Source of the DNA: Salipiger sp. CCB-MM3
GTDB lineage: Bacteria > Pseudomonadota > Alphaproteobacteria > Rhodobacterales > Rhodobacteraceae
NCBI RefSeq assembly: GCF_001687105.1
Contig: NZ_CP014595.1
Location: forward strand, 1,488,001 to 1,552,000
Length of the DNA: 64,000 nucleotides
Direction of reading: 5' to 3'
A program made the position numbers and the translations under genes. Positions 27,784 to 36,464 of the stretch are shown piece by piece. How positions within the stretch are numbered: the first letter of the stretch is position 1; every line of letters starts with the position of its first letter. Below the pieces are notes generated by a model. The model made no database searches. It saw only the letters and a program-made list of their open reading frames with translations, and was not told the DNA's origin.

Positions 27784-27859
27784 TGGTGCCGCTGAAGGGA
27801 CTCGAACCCCCGACCCCATCATTACGAATGACGTGCTCTACCAGCTGAGCTACAGCGGC
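27784..27859 (-). tRNA. tRNA-Thr (anticodon CGU)
   Basis: The 76-base cloverleaf has a 7-bp acceptor stem GCCGCTG/CAGCGGC, discriminator A and encoded CCA. It has a D-arm GCTCAGCTGGTAGAGC, an anticodon stem-loop CGTCA-TTCGTAA-TGATG (CGT reads ACG codons), and a T-arm GGGGGTTCGAGTCCC. Confidence 0.97.
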
Positions 27860-27904
27860 ACTGGTGGGCGGCCTCTTAGCACCGGGGCCGCCCTAGGAAA
27901 AGGC

Positions 27905-29476
27905 CTATTTTGCCTTCTCAGGTTCGGCGTTCTGGGCCGGCTCTTCAACGGTCTCGGCGTCCGGCACATCCGGGCGTTTCTCCGCGTCCGTGCCAGCGGT
28001 CTCGACCGGCGGTTCAGCCGGCGTTTCTTTTGGGGCCTCCTGCGTCGGGGTCAGCACTTCGGGCGCCTCGGGCTCTGCGGTCGGCTCGTCGGTCTTGTCC
28101 TCGAGCGCGCCGATGATCAGCGGCAGCATCTCTGCGCCCGCCGGGGCCACGTCGGAATGCGGCGGGTTGCGCCAGCTCAGCGTGTCGAACCCTTCGCAAT
28201 TGTCGCAGACCGGCACCCATTCGGCGTGCACGTGGTGACACTTGTCGCAGACCCACTGCGGGCCTCGCGGCGCCACCAGCGCCTTGGCCAGCCAGCCGCG
28301 CACCACCTGCTCGCCAGCGCCCTCGCCCTTGGCGATCGCCGCCATGACGGTCAGCACGCGGGCATCGGGCTCGGTTTCGGCGAGGTTGCCCACGGCGCGG
28401 CGCGCCTCGGGGAAATCCTCGGCGGCGAGCGCAAGCTCGGCCTTCAGCAGACGGGTTTCGCGGTGGTCAGGCTTGACCGAGGTCAGCGTGCCGAACCGCT
28501 TCATCCGCGCCTGCGGCGTCTCGTCGGGGGCGATCTCGGCGAAGGCGGCGGCAAGGTCCGGATGCGGCTGCACCGACCATGCCTTCTTGAGGATGCGGGC
28601 GGCGAGCTTGGGCTTTTCCTGCGCAATGTAGGAGCGGGCCGCCATGGAGGCACCGGGGATGAGGTCCGGCGAGCCTTTGGAGGCAGCGATGGCCGCCTCG
28701 CGGGCTTCGATCGGCTTGTCCTCATCCATGATGTCCTTGGCTTCCGACAGCGCCAGCACCGCGTCGCGGCGACGGTAGATGTCACGCGGCAGCGCGCCGT
28801 GCTTGAGCTTGGCCGAGAGCGTTCTGCGCGCGCCCTGCCAATCGTGCTTTTGCGCCTGAAGCTGCAGCAGAACGTCCTGAATTTCCTCATGCTTGGGCTT
28901 CAGCGCAAAGGCGCGTTCCGCCAGCTTGAGCGCGGTGTCGGTGTCGCCCTTCGCCAGCTTCTGCTTGAGCATGCCGCGGATGCCGACAAAGCGGGTCTGC
29001 TCGTTGGTGATGAGCTTTTTGTAGACCTCTTCGGCCTTGCGCGTGTCCCCGGTCAGCTCGGCCGCCTGCGCGGTCAGCAGATGGGTGACTTCGGGCTTGT
29101 GCAGGTAGCGCTCGGCCTTCTGCGCCTTGGCCATGGCCAGCTTGCCCTCGCCCGAGGCCAGCGCCAGCAGGCCTTCGGACATGGCCTGATAGCCTTTGCG
29201 CTCGCGGTTGCGGTCGAAATAGCGCGACAGCGCGGTGTCATCGCCGTTGATGAACTTCAGGATCGCGATGAGCAGCGACACCAGTTTGAAGACCACCCAC
29301 AGCACGAAGACCAGCACGATGGCGGCGATCACCGACTGCAGCGGCCCAAGGGTGAATTCCATTCCGCCGGCGGTGATCTGCACCCCGCCCTGACTTTCCA
29401 TCAGGTAGCCAGCCCCAAGGGTGAGCGCCGCGACGGCGGCGACGAAGAGAACGATTTTCAGAAGTGACCAAAGCAT
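27905..29476 (-). CDS. hemY: HemY-like membrane TPR protein with C-terminal CxxC pairs
   Basis: This 523-residue protein has two N-terminal membrane segments (WSLLKIVLFVAAVAALTLGAGYL and SVIAAIVLVFVLWVVFKLVSLL), then TPR-like helices at ~100-380 (QAMSEGLLALASGEGKLAMAKAQKAERYL is the HemY_N signature). WVCDKC...WVPVCDNC near 410-435 is a likely rubredoxin-type metal site, followed by a Pro/Glu/Ala-rich acidic tail. HemY of this family is linked to tetrapyrrole metabolism and has no clear enzymatic function; it is not protoporphyrinogen oxidase. It is co-directional with mic60 (18 bp) and hemD, the order conserved in alphaproteobacteria. Confidence 0.92.
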   Translation of the reverse strand: MLWSLLKIVLFVAAVAALTLGAGYLMESQGGVQITAGGMEFTLGPLQSVIAAIVLVFVLWVVFKLVSLLIAILKFINGDDTALSRYFDRNRERKGYQAMSEGLLALASGEGKLAMAKAQKAERYLHKPEVTHLLTAQAAELTGDTRKAEEVYKKLITNEQTRFVGIRGMLKQKLAKGDTDTALKLAERAFALKPKHEEIQDVLLQLQAQKHDWQGARRTLSAKLKHGALPRDIYRRRDAVLALSEAKDIMDEDKPIEAREAAIAASKGSPDLIPGASMAARSYIAQEKPKLAARILKKAWSVQPHPDLAAAFAEIAPDETPQARMKRFGTLTSVKPDHRETRLLKAELALAAEDFPEARRAVGNLAETEPDARVLTVMAAIAKGEGAGEQVVRGWLAKALVAPRGPQWVCDKCHHVHAEWVPVCDNCEGFDTLSWRNPPHSDVAPAGAEMLPLIIGALEDKTDEPTAEPEAPEVLTPTQEAPKETPAEPPVETAGTDAEKRPDVPDAETVEEPAQNAEPEKAK

Positions 29477-29494
29477 GAAAACGAGCCCTTACCC

Positions 29495-31063
29495 TCAGTT
29501 CTGGTTCAGAGTTTGTGCGACGGCATCGGCCCCGTCGAGTGCGGCCTTGCGCTTCTCGGCGCTGGCGACCCAGTCCGAGAGTTCTTGTTGCGCGGGTTCC
29601 GGCAATGCCGCAACCTCGCTCAGCACCGCGCCAAGATCGCCCGAGCGCAGCGCCGCTTCGGCGCGCGACAGGACGGCATCGGGATCGTCGCCCGCGCGCG
29701 GCTCTACCGAGCGCGCGCCAAGCTGATTGGCAAAGAAGGTGGCAACGCGGCTGGTGGTGTCCTCATTGGTCGCCTCGGCCCGGCGCGCCGCCGAAAGCGC
29801 ATCGCGCGCGGCGGGCGGGAAGTCGGCCTCGAGCGCCGAAAGCGTCGGCACACCGTCACCCGCCGGGGCGCTCAGCCCCTCGGGCACATCGACACCGTTT
29901 TCCTGCAGCGTGGCCAGCGCCTCGGCATAGGGGGCCCCGTCGCGCAACGCGGTCTCGATATCGGCCAGCGCCGAGCGCGACTCGGCGGTCAGCGCCTGAT
30001 CCGAGGCGGCTTCGCGGGCCTGCATGGCCTCCTGCGTCATCTGCTCGACCTCGGCGCGCTGCGTCTCGATCGCGGTGCGCACATCGGCCAGCGCCTTTTC
30101 ATAGGCCGCCATGGCCTCGGGCGAGACCGATTCCGAAAGCCATTGGTTCTGCATGTCCTCGATCCGGGTCTGCAGCTGCGCCACCTGCTCGCTCAGCGAG
30201 GCGGCACTGCCCTCGGCATTGGCCATGCGCTGGCCGAGATCGACGGCGGAGTTCTCCAGATCGGTGAGGTCGATGCCGCCAACCTGCGAGGCGGTGTCCT
30301 CGAGCGTCGCGCCAAGCGCGTCGATCTGCTGGGACTGATCGGCCAATGCGGCGCGGGTCTCTTCCTCGAAGGCGCCGGAGGCGTCGCCAAAGGGGAAGGT
30401 GCCGGACTGATAGGCCGACGCGCCCCAGCCGAGCGCCGCGGCGATGATGCCGCCGACGACCATGGGCACGAAGCCGCCCTTGCGCTCGATCACCTTCTCT
30501 TGGATCACCTGCGGCGGCACGGTGGCGGCGGGTTCGGGCGAGACAGGCTCGCGCGCCATCGGGTCGGAGGCGGGGTCGATCCGCTCTTCCTCGACCACGA
30601 CAGTGTCGGCACCGGCGGACCCCAGTGTGTCCTCGGCCTGCGCCGGTGTGTCCTCATCCGCGTCAAGTTCGACCGCTTCGCCCACCGAGTGGATGGATTC
30701 CATCGAGTTCGCCGGCTCATGCGCGACCGTGTCGTCTTCGTTCGAGACAGCCAGCGTATCATCGCCAGAGAGCGGATCGCCTTCACCGACGGTATCGGCC
30801 TCGCTCAGCGTGTCGTCACCCTCGGCCCGCTCCGTATCGGCCCCGGCAAGACTGTCGTCCGCATCCGCATCTTCGGTATCGTTGGTGGCAGCGTTCTGCA
30901 CCTCGGCGGCCAGCGTGTCGTCGCCCGTGGATGCGGTCACGCTCTCCTCGGAGGTCTCACCCTCCGAGATCTCGCTTTGGGTGGGCTCGGTCTCGGGCGT
31001 CAGGCCCTCATCCCGTTCCGTGTTTTCATCGACGCCGGTCTTTGGCTTCTTCTCGTCGGCCAC
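29495..31063 (-). CDS. Alphaproteobacterial Mic60/mitofilin homologue (COG4223)
   Basis: The 522-residue protein uses the GTG at 31063 (GAAAGGGTGGA upstream). A long acidic, Thr/Asp/Glu-rich cytoplasmic region (1-~185) contains repeated DDTL motifs. A single membrane span (GGFVPMVVGGIIAAALGWGASAY) sits near 200, then a periplasmic coiled coil (~240-370: QIDALGATLEDTASQ, SLSEQVAQLQTRIEDM). The C-terminal mitofilin-like domain ends RAEAALRSGDLGAVLSEVAALPEPAQQELSDWVASAEKR. Family knowledge: alphaproteobacterial Mic60 shapes intracytoplasmic membranes and is the ancestor of the mitochondrial crista protein. Its place between hemD and hemY matches the conserved arrangement. Confidence 0.92.
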   Translation of the reverse strand: MADEKKPKTGVDENTERDEGLTPETEPTQSEISEGETSEESVTASTGDDTLAAEVQNAATNDTEDADADDSLAGADTERAEGDDTLSEADTVGEGDPLSGDDTLAVSNEDDTVAHEPANSMESIHSVGEAVELDADEDTPAQAEDTLGSAGADTVVVEEERIDPASDPMAREPVSPEPAATVPPQVIQEKVIERKGGFVPMVVGGIIAAALGWGASAYQSGTFPFGDASGAFEEETRAALADQSQQIDALGATLEDTASQVGGIDLTDLENSAVDLGQRMANAEGSAASLSEQVAQLQTRIEDMQNQWLSESVSPEAMAAYEKALADVRTAIETQRAEVEQMTQEAMQAREAASDQALTAESRSALADIETALRDGAPYAEALATLQENGVDVPEGLSAPAGDGVPTLSALEADFPPAARDALSAARRAEATNEDTTSRVATFFANQLGARSVEPRAGDDPDAVLSRAEAALRSGDLGAVLSEVAALPEPAQQELSDWVASAEKRKAALDGADAVAQTLNQN

Positions 31064-31076
31064 GCGGTCCACCCTT

Positions 31077-31877
31077 TCAATCTGTCGCGCGCGGGTCCCT
31101 GCCGGACCCTGCGTCACGTTGATAACTTTCCACAGACCCGGCGCGCTCTACAAGCGGTCGCGCGCATTCTAGAAGCTTTCCCACCGACTTACGCATCAGC
31201 TGCCCCTCGGGTCGCGAAACAATGTCTGAGTCGAGAACATAGTGGCCAGAGCAAGCTCCGGCCACCTCTGCGCTCATGTATGCGGCGAAAAGCGGCGCGG
31301 TTGCGCTAACGGCCGCTACGGCTTCCACAAAAATCCGGGCAGTTCGCGGTGAAAAAAGCGGCACTACCACCGGAAGCCTGCCCTGCAGCGCGGCAATCGC
31401 CTCGGCGGTCAGCGGGCGAGTCGGCTGGTCGTAGATCACCGCCTCAAGGCAGGGTTGGCCCGCCGCGCCCAGCCGGGCCGCCAGATCGCCGCGCGCATGG
31501 GTGCCGCGCAGATGCAGAAGCTGGCCGCCCGGCGCGTCGGCGAGGATCGCCGCAAGCAGCGACTCGGCATCGCCCCCGGCCACGCGCGGCACCATGCCCA
31601 GATCACGCGCCGCCCGCGCCGTGGCCTCACCCACCGCATAGCACAGCGGCAGCGGCGCCCCGCCCAGTTCGGCATAGGCGCGCACACCGTTGGCAGAGGT
31701 GAAGATCAGCCCGGTGATCCCCTCCATCTGCGGCAGCGGGCCCGTAGGCTCGACCTCGATCAACGGGCTGATAACGGGGGTGAAGCCGCTGATGCCCTCC
31801 TCGGCCAGCTCCTGCACGAACCGCTCGGAGGCCGCGCGCGGGCGGGTGAGCAGCAGGAGAGGCTGGGTGTCGGGCAT
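31077..31877 (-). CDS. hemD: Uroporphyrinogen-III synthase
   Basis: This 266-residue protein starts LLLLTRPRAASERFVQEL and includes GLIFTSANGVRAYAEL, a conserved HemD motif, then CYAVGEATARAARDLG and VPLFSPRTARIFVEAV. Two-lobed HemD enzymes cyclise hydroxymethylbilane with D-ring inversion in the heme/cobalamin/chlorophyll route. Sequence conservation is always weak in this family, so the neighbours mic60 and hemY add weight. I chose the ATG at 31877; a longer upstream in-frame reading lies opposite tsaD and is a shadow. Confidence 0.92.
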   Translation of the reverse strand: MPDTQPLLLLTRPRAASERFVQELAEEGISGFTPVISPLIEVEPTGPLPQMEGITGLIFTSANGVRAYAELGGAPLPLCYAVGEATARAARDLGMVPRVAGGDAESLLAAILADAPGGQLLHLRGTHARGDLAARLGAAGQPCLEAVIYDQPTRPLTAEAIAALQGRLPVVVPLFSPRTARIFVEAVAAVSATAPLFAAYMSAEVAGACSGHYVLDSDIVSRPEGQLMRKSVGKLLECARPLVERAGSVESYQRDAGSGRDPRATD

Positions 31878-31965
31878 CCTTGCTCCTGTATTCAGAAGGG
31901 CTGGGATTGTGGCAGCGTTTCTGTGGTGGTAGCTGCAAGAGCAAAGGGATGCAACGGACGCGCTG

Positions 31966-33045
31966 ATGGCTGAACTGACGATCCTCGGGCTGGAAAGCAG
32001 CTGCGACGACACCGCGGCGGCGGTGCTGCGCGGGCGGGAGATCCTGTCTTCGGTGGTGCTTGGGCAGGCCGAACTGCATGCGGCCTTTGGCGGCGTGGTG
32101 CCCGAGATCGCCGCCCGCGCCCATGCCGAGAAGCTCGATCTGGCGGTGGAACAGGCCTTGGTGCAGGCCGGTGTGCCCGTGGGCGAGCTTGACGCCATTG
32201 CCGTCACCTCCGGCCCCGGGCTGATCGGCGGCGTGCTGTCGGGCGTGATGATGGCCAAGGGCATCGCCGCCGCCACCGGCAAGCCGCTCATCGGGGTGAA
32301 CCACCTCGCGGGCCATGCGCTGACGCCGCGGCTGACCGATGATCTGGCCTATCCCTATCTGATGCTGCTGGTCTCGGGCGGGCACTGCCAGTTCCTTGTG
32401 GTGCGCGGCCCGCAGGAGTTCACCCGGCTTGGCGGCACCATCGACGACGCGCCGGGCGAGGCGTTCGACAAGACCGCACGCCTGCTTGGCCTGCCGCAGC
32501 CCGGCGGCCCTTCGGTCGAGGAAGAGGCCCAAAAGGGCGACGAGAAACGCTTCCGCTTCCCAAGGCCGCTGCTCGACCGCGAGGGCTGCGATCTGTCCTT
32601 CTCGGGTCTGAAGACCGCACTGCTGCGCATGCGCGACAAGCTGATCGACGAACAGGGCGGGCTGCACGCGCAGGACCGCGCCGATCTTTGCGCCGGGTTT
32701 CAGGCGGCGGTGCGCGACGTGCTGGCCGAGAAGACCAAGCGCGCATTGCGGCTCTATCTCGAAGGCAATCCCGCCCAGCCCGCGCTTGCCGTGGCGGGCG
32801 GTGTCGCGGCCAACAAGGCTCTGCGCGGGGCGCTCGAGAGCCTGTGCGACGCGCATGGCGTCAGTTTCACCGCGCCGCCGCTGCGGCTGTGCACCGATAA
32901 TGCCGCGATGATCGCCTATGCGGGCGGCGAGCTTCTGGCGGCGGGCGAACGCTCGGACATGACGCTGGCCGCGCGCCCGCGCTGGCCGCTCGACAAATCG
33001 GCGGCCCCGCTTCTCGGCTCGGGCAAGAAAGGCGCCAAAGCATGA
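31966..33045 (+). CDS. tsaD: tRNA N6-adenosine threonylcarbamoyltransferase
   Basis: This 359-residue ASKHA-fold enzyme transfers threonylcarbamoyl to A37 of ANN-decoding tRNAs, forming t6A with TsaB, TsaE and TsaC. Signatures: [14 protein letters not shown], the metal-binding His pair in [42 protein letters not shown] and [12 protein letters not shown]. Divergent from hemD by 88 bp. It overlaps gpsA by 4 bp. tsaE lies 15 kb away at 48061. Confidence 0.98.
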   Translation: MAELTILGLESSCDDTAAAVLRGREILSSVVLGQAELHAAFGGVVPEIAARAHAEKLDLAVEQALVQAGVPVGELDAIAVTSGPGLIGGVLSGVMMAKGIAAATGKPLIGVNHLAGHALTPRLTDDLAYPYLMLLVSGGHCQFLVVRGPQEFTRLGGTIDDAPGEAFDKTARLLGLPQPGGPSVEEEAQKGDEKRFRFPRPLLDREGCDLSFSGLKTALLRMRDKLIDEQGGLHAQDRADLCAGFQAAVRDVLAEKTKRALRLYLEGNPAQPALAVAGGVAANKALRGALESLCDAHGVSFTAPPLRLCTDNAAMIAYAGGELLAAGERSDMTLAARPRWPLDKSAAPLLGSGKKGAKA

Positions 33046-34001
33046 TCGGCGTGCTTGGCGCTGGCGCGTTCGGCACCGCTCTGGCCGTGGCGCTGGCCCG
33101 TGATGGCCGCAAGGTGATGCTCTGGGGCCGCAACGCCGAGACGATGGCCGAAATGGCCTGCACCCGCCAGACCGCGCGCCTGCCCGGCGTAACCCTGCCC
33201 GAAAGCATCGAGATCACCGCCGATCTGCCGCGCACCGCCGAAGCCGAGACGCTGCTTCTGTCGGTGCCAATGCAGACGCTTTCCGCCGTATTGGGGTCGA
33301 TCGAGAGCTCTCTCGAAGGGCAAAAGCTGGTCGCCTGCTGCAAGGGCATCGATCTGGCCACCACCACCGGGCCCAGCCATGTGATCGCCCACGCCAAGCC
33401 CGACGCCCTGCCCGCAATCCTCACCGGCCCCAGCTTTGCCGCCGACATCGCGCGCGGCCTGCCGACGGCGCTGACGCTCGCCTGCGAGGACGCCGAGGCT
33501 GGGCTGGTGCTGCAGCATGTGCTCTCGACCAAGACGCTGCGGCTCTATCGCAGCCTCGATGTCACCGGGGCCGAGGTTGGCGGCGCGCTGAAGAACGTCA
33601 TGGCCATCGCCTGCGGCGCCTGCATCGGCGCCGGTCTGGGCGACAGCGCCCGCGCCGCGCTGATGACCCGCGGCTTTGCGGAGATGACCCGCCTTGCGGT
33701 GCACCTGGGGGCGAAACCAGAGACGATTACGGGGCTTTCGGGCCTTGGCGATCTGGCGCTCACCTGCACTTCGGACCTGTCGCGCAACTATCGCTATGGC
33801 CAGTCGCTGGGCCGCACTGAGGGTTTCGATCCGTCGGTGACGGTCGAGGGCGCCGCAACCGCACGCGCGGTCACTGCGTTGGCCACGCGCGAGGGGATCG
33901 CCATGCCGATCTCTGCCGTTGTCGCCGGTCTGACCGAGGGACGCGTTACCATTGCCGAAGCTCTGGATGAGCTTCTTTCCAGACCCCTGAAGGAGGAATG
34001 A
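33042..34001 (+). CDS. gpsA: NAD(P)-dependent glycerol-3-phosphate dehydrogenase
   Basis: This 319-residue enzyme makes glycerol-3-phosphate for phospholipids. It starts [18 protein letters not shown] (dinucleotide-binding). [26 protein letters not shown], the catalytic Lys in [13 protein letters not shown], and [20 protein letters not shown] all match the family. Its ATG overlaps the tsaD stop (ATGA). Confidence 0.98.
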   Translation: MIGVLGAGAFGTALAVALARDGRKVMLWGRNAETMAEMACTRQTARLPGVTLPESIEITADLPRTAEAETLLLSVPMQTLSAVLGSIESSLEGQKLVACCKGIDLATTTGPSHVIAHAKPDALPAILTGPSFAADIARGLPTALTLACEDAEAGLVLQHVLSTKTLRLYRSLDVTGAEVGGALKNVMAIACGACIGAGLGDSARAALMTRGFAEMTRLAVHLGAKPETITGLSGLGDLALTCTSDLSRNYRYGQSLGRTEGFDPSVTVEGAATARAVTALATREGIAMPISAVVAGLTEGRVTIAEALDELLSRPLKEE

Positions 34002-34003
34002 CC

Positions 34004-34276
34004 ATGCTCGTCGCACTTATCGCCAAGGACAAAGCCGGTGCCCTGCAGATCCGCAAGGACACCCGCGCCGAACACCTCGCCTATATCGAGCGCACCGGCG
34101 TGGTCGCGCAGGCCGGTCCGCTGCTGGATGATGCGGGCGAGATGGCGGGCAGCCTGGTGATCCTCGACGTCGAGGATATGGCCGCCGCGCAGGAGTGGGC
34201 CGACAAAGACCCCTATGCGCTCGCCGGTCTGTTCGAGAGCGTCACCCTGACCGCGTGGAAAAAAGTCATCGGCTGA
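34004..34276 (+). CDS. YciI-like protein
   Basis: This 90-residue YCII-domain protein (VALIAKDKAGALQIRKDTRAEHLAYI, GSLVILDVEDMAAAQEWADKDPY) has a dimeric ferredoxin-like fold and conserved His/Asp; its biochemical role is not established. Two ATGs are possible, at 33998 and 34004. AGGAGG at 33991-33996 is 1 bp from the first and 7 bp from the second, so 34004 is preferred. The tsaD-gpsA-yciI-EVE order is common in alphaproteobacteria. Confidence 0.93.
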   Translation: MLVALIAKDKAGALQIRKDTRAEHLAYIERTGVVAQAGPLLDDAGEMAGSLVILDVEDMAAAQEWADKDPYALAGLFESVTLTAWKKVIG

Positions 34277-34286
34277 GGATGCTGCG

Positions 34287-34706
34287 ATGAGATACTGGCT
34301 CTTCAAGTCCGAGCCCTCGACCTGGTCATGGGATGACCAGGTCGCAAAGGGCGAGGCGGGCGAGGAATGGGACGGGGTCCGCAACTATCAGGCCCGCAAC
34401 TTCATGCGCGAGATGGCGCTTGGGGATCGCGGCTTTTTCTACCATTCGCAGAAGGAGAAGGCCGTCGTCGGCATCGTCGAGATCTGCGCCGAGGCGCATC
34501 CCGACAGCAAGGCCGATGACCCGCGCTGGGAATGCGTGGACATCAAGGCCATCGAGAAACTACCCACACCGGTGACGCTCGACGAGATCAAGGGCGATCC
34601 GGCGCTGTCCGAGATGGCGCTGATCAAACAGTCGCGCCTGTCGGTGCAGCCGGTGACCGAGGCCGAGTTCCAGCACATCTGCGCCAAAGGCGGCCTGAAG
34701 GCCTGA
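34287..34706 (+). CDS. EVE domain protein
   Basis: This 139-residue single EVE (PUA-like) domain has YWLFKSEPSTWSWDDQ at the start, WDGVRNYQARNFMREM with the base-binding aromatic/Asn residues, and FFYHSQKEKAVVGIVEI. EVE proteins recognise modified bases in nucleic acids; the physiological target in most bacteria is unknown. It starts 10 bp after yciI and is probably in the tsaD operon. Confidence 0.95.
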   Translation: MRYWLFKSEPSTWSWDDQVAKGEAGEEWDGVRNYQARNFMREMALGDRGFFYHSQKEKAVVGIVEICAEAHPDSKADDPRWECVDIKAIEKLPTPVTLDEIKGDPALSEMALIKQSRLSVQPVTEAEFQHICAKGGLKA

Positions 34707-34775
34707 TCCCGCGATTGCCGCTAGGCAGCACGCCCGCTTTGCGGCAGGCTTCCCGCGACAGCGAGGGAGGCCTTG

Positions 34776-35168
34776 ATGGACTTGATCAGCGTGATCGTCG
34801 CGGCATTGGCTGGCTGGCTCTTCGGCGCGGGCTGGTACATGAGTCTATCGAAGCCTTGGCTCGCAGCCTCTGGCATAGAGTGCGACGCTTCGGGCAAGCC
34901 GAAGAACGGCAGCCCCCTGCCCTTTGTGCTATCGGCCATCGCGATGCTGCTGGTGGCGGGCATGATGCGGCACATCTTTCATATGGCGGGCATCGCCAGC
35001 CCCGGTGCCGGTCTGGTCGCGGGGCTGGGCATCGGCCTTTTCTTCATCGCGCCGTGGATCATGATCAACAACGCCTACGGCCAGCGGCCCTTCAAGCTGA
35101 CGCTGATCGACGGCGGCTATGCGACTTTTGGCTGCGCGGTGATCGGGCTGGTGCTCGGTCTGTTCTAG
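34776..35168 (+). CDS. DUF1761 membrane protein
   Basis: This 130-residue protein has four hydrophobic segments. MDLISVIVAALAGWLFGAGWYMSLSKPWLAASG is the typical DUF1761 N-terminus (W-F-G-x-G-W-Y). GGGAGG-like GGGAGG/GGGAGGCC precedes the ATG at 34776. Function unknown. Confidence 0.9.
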   Translation: MDLISVIVAALAGWLFGAGWYMSLSKPWLAASGIECDASGKPKNGSPLPFVLSAIAMLLVAGMMRHIFHMAGIASPGAGLVAGLGIGLFFIAPWIMINNAYGQRPFKLTLIDGGYATFGCAVIGLVLGLF

Positions 35169-35227
35169 GCGGCCTGCCCGTCTAGGCTGCTCGCAGGGCA
35201 TGAGCCCACGGGGATCCGATATCGAGA

Positions 35228-35268
35228 TTGGAAACGGAAAAGGGGCCCGACGCATCGCCGGACCCCTT
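35228..35268 (-). terminator. Terminator-like hairpin, minus strand
   Basis: AAGGGGCCCG (35240-35249) pairs with CGGACCCCTT (35259-35268) with one mismatch. On the minus strand it is followed by TTTTCCGTTTCC. It lies 130 bp past the stop of the DUF2853 gene. Confidence 0.65.
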
Positions 35269-35398
35269 GCCACCCCACGCGCACTCCCACAGGCGCTGCG
35301 GTGAAACCAGATCCGACCTTCTGGCCGGACCCTCAAAATGCCATCGCAAAGCGACTCTGGCAAAGGCGAACTGTCTAAAATCCAGCGCTCCTATGCGC

Positions 35399-35740
35399 TC
35401 AGCCGTAGACCGCCTCTTTGCCGAAATGCTTGACCAGCAGGTAATAGACCACGGCGCGGTACTTGTTGCGCTCGGAATGGCCATAGGTCTCGACCACCGA
35501 ATGGATCGCATCCATCAGCTCCGGCCCGTCGTCGAGCCCAAGCTTCTTGATCAGGAAGTTGTCTTTCACTGTTTCCAGTTCGTGATCCTGACTGGAGGCG
35601 ACGGTCGAGGCATCAGCGTCATAGATCGACGGGCCGCAGCCGATGGTGACCTTGGTCAGCAGATCCATGTCCGGCTCGACACCGCATTTGCTGCGCAGGT
35701 CCTCGGCGTATTTTTCGATCAGATCGTCTCTCTTGCCCAT
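35399..35740 (-). CDS. DUF2853 family protein
   Basis: This 113-residue soluble protein (MGKRDDLIEKYAEDLRSKCG, KLGLDDGPELMDAIHSVVETYG, YRAVVYYLLVKHFGKE) matches the small DUF2853 family, of known fold and unknown function. The ATG at 35740 follows GGGAGAG. It stands alone, divergent from the stress protein gene. Confidence 0.9.
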   Translation of the reverse strand: MGKRDDLIEKYAEDLRSKCGVEPDMDLLTKVTIGCGPSIYDADASTVASSQDHELETVKDNFLIKKLGLDDGPELMDAIHSVVETYGHSERNKYRAVVYYLLVKHFGKEAVYG

Positions 35741-35829
35741 GTCGCTCTCCCAAAGGACGTGTTGCACCGGGCCACAGCAGCCGTTTCCCGGCAAGACCGA
35801 CTATAGTCAGGCGGCATTGTTGAAAAAAA

Positions 35830-35847
35830 GGAGAAAATTTTCTCCTC
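35830..35847. promoter_or_regulatory. 18-bp perfect palindrome in divergent promoter region
   Basis: AGGAGAAAATTTTCTCCT is perfectly self-complementary and lies between the divergent DUF2853 and universal stress protein genes, in an otherwise AT-richer stretch. It is a plausible dimeric regulator site. I do not recognise the regulator. Confidence 0.5.
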
Positions 35848-36009
35848 CTCCCCGCTCCTTTAGGCGGGAACCTGCGGCATTTTGCTTTTTTTCGTGACAA
35901 ATGCGTAACGTCGCCCGCAGCATAGACCCTAGGGAAAGCATCTGCCAAAGAGCCCCGGCCAACAGGGGGCGCAGACGCGGCCTCAGAAAAATCATACCGG
36001 GGAAATCCA

Positions 36010-36447
36010 ATGGCAACTGAGACGTTTGTCGTCGCCTACGAGAACAAGGAAGGTGATGACGGCCTGCTCGACTATGCGATCGCGCGGGCCAAGAAGGACA
36101 ATGCGGCATTGCTGCTTGTCCATATTCTGGAATGGTCGCCCTACAAGTTCCTCACACCGCAGGAGCTTGAAGAGCGGCACGGACGGCGCAAGGAAGAGTT
36201 GAAACGCGCGCAGGAGGTCATCCTCGATCCGGCGATGGCCAAGGTGAAGGACGCCGGGCTCGAGGTCGATTGCCGCATCCGATACGGCTCTGTGGTCGAA
36301 CTGGTGGCAGAGATCGCCACCGAGGCGGAGGCCTCGATGATCATCGTCGGCCGCTCCGGCACGCAATCCATGACGGCGCGCATCTTTGGCTCGGTCCCTC
36401 TGGGGCTGGCACAGATTGCCACCGTGCCAACCGTCATCGTGCCGTGA
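36010..36447 (+). CDS. Universal stress protein (UspA family)
   Basis: This 145-residue single Usp domain has TFVVAYENKEGDDGLLDYAIARAKKDNAALLLVHILE and the ATP-binding-type C-terminal motif MIIVGRSGTQSMTARIFGSVPLGLAQIATVPTVIVP (G-x2-G-x9-G-S pattern, slightly modified). It lies 17 bp before the symporter gene, suggesting one transcript; Usp proteins next to transporters often bind or gate them, but that is inference here. Confidence 0.94.
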   Translation: MATETFVVAYENKEGDDGLLDYAIARAKKDNAALLLVHILEWSPYKFLTPQELEERHGRRKEELKRAQEVILDPAMAKVKDAGLEVDCRIRYGSVVELVAEIATEAEASMIIVGRSGTQSMTARIFGSVPLGLAQIATVPTVIVP

Positions 36448-36464
36448 GCCGAAGGAGACCTCTC

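Noticed and set aside
31064..31117. Mic60 start upstream at 31117
   Set aside because: This would extend into hemD and adds no family sequence. GTG at 31063 has a good ribosome site.
35795..36009. FNR/FnrL box upstream of the universal stress protein gene
   Set aside because: No TTGAT-N4-ATCAA-like site is present in this spacer.
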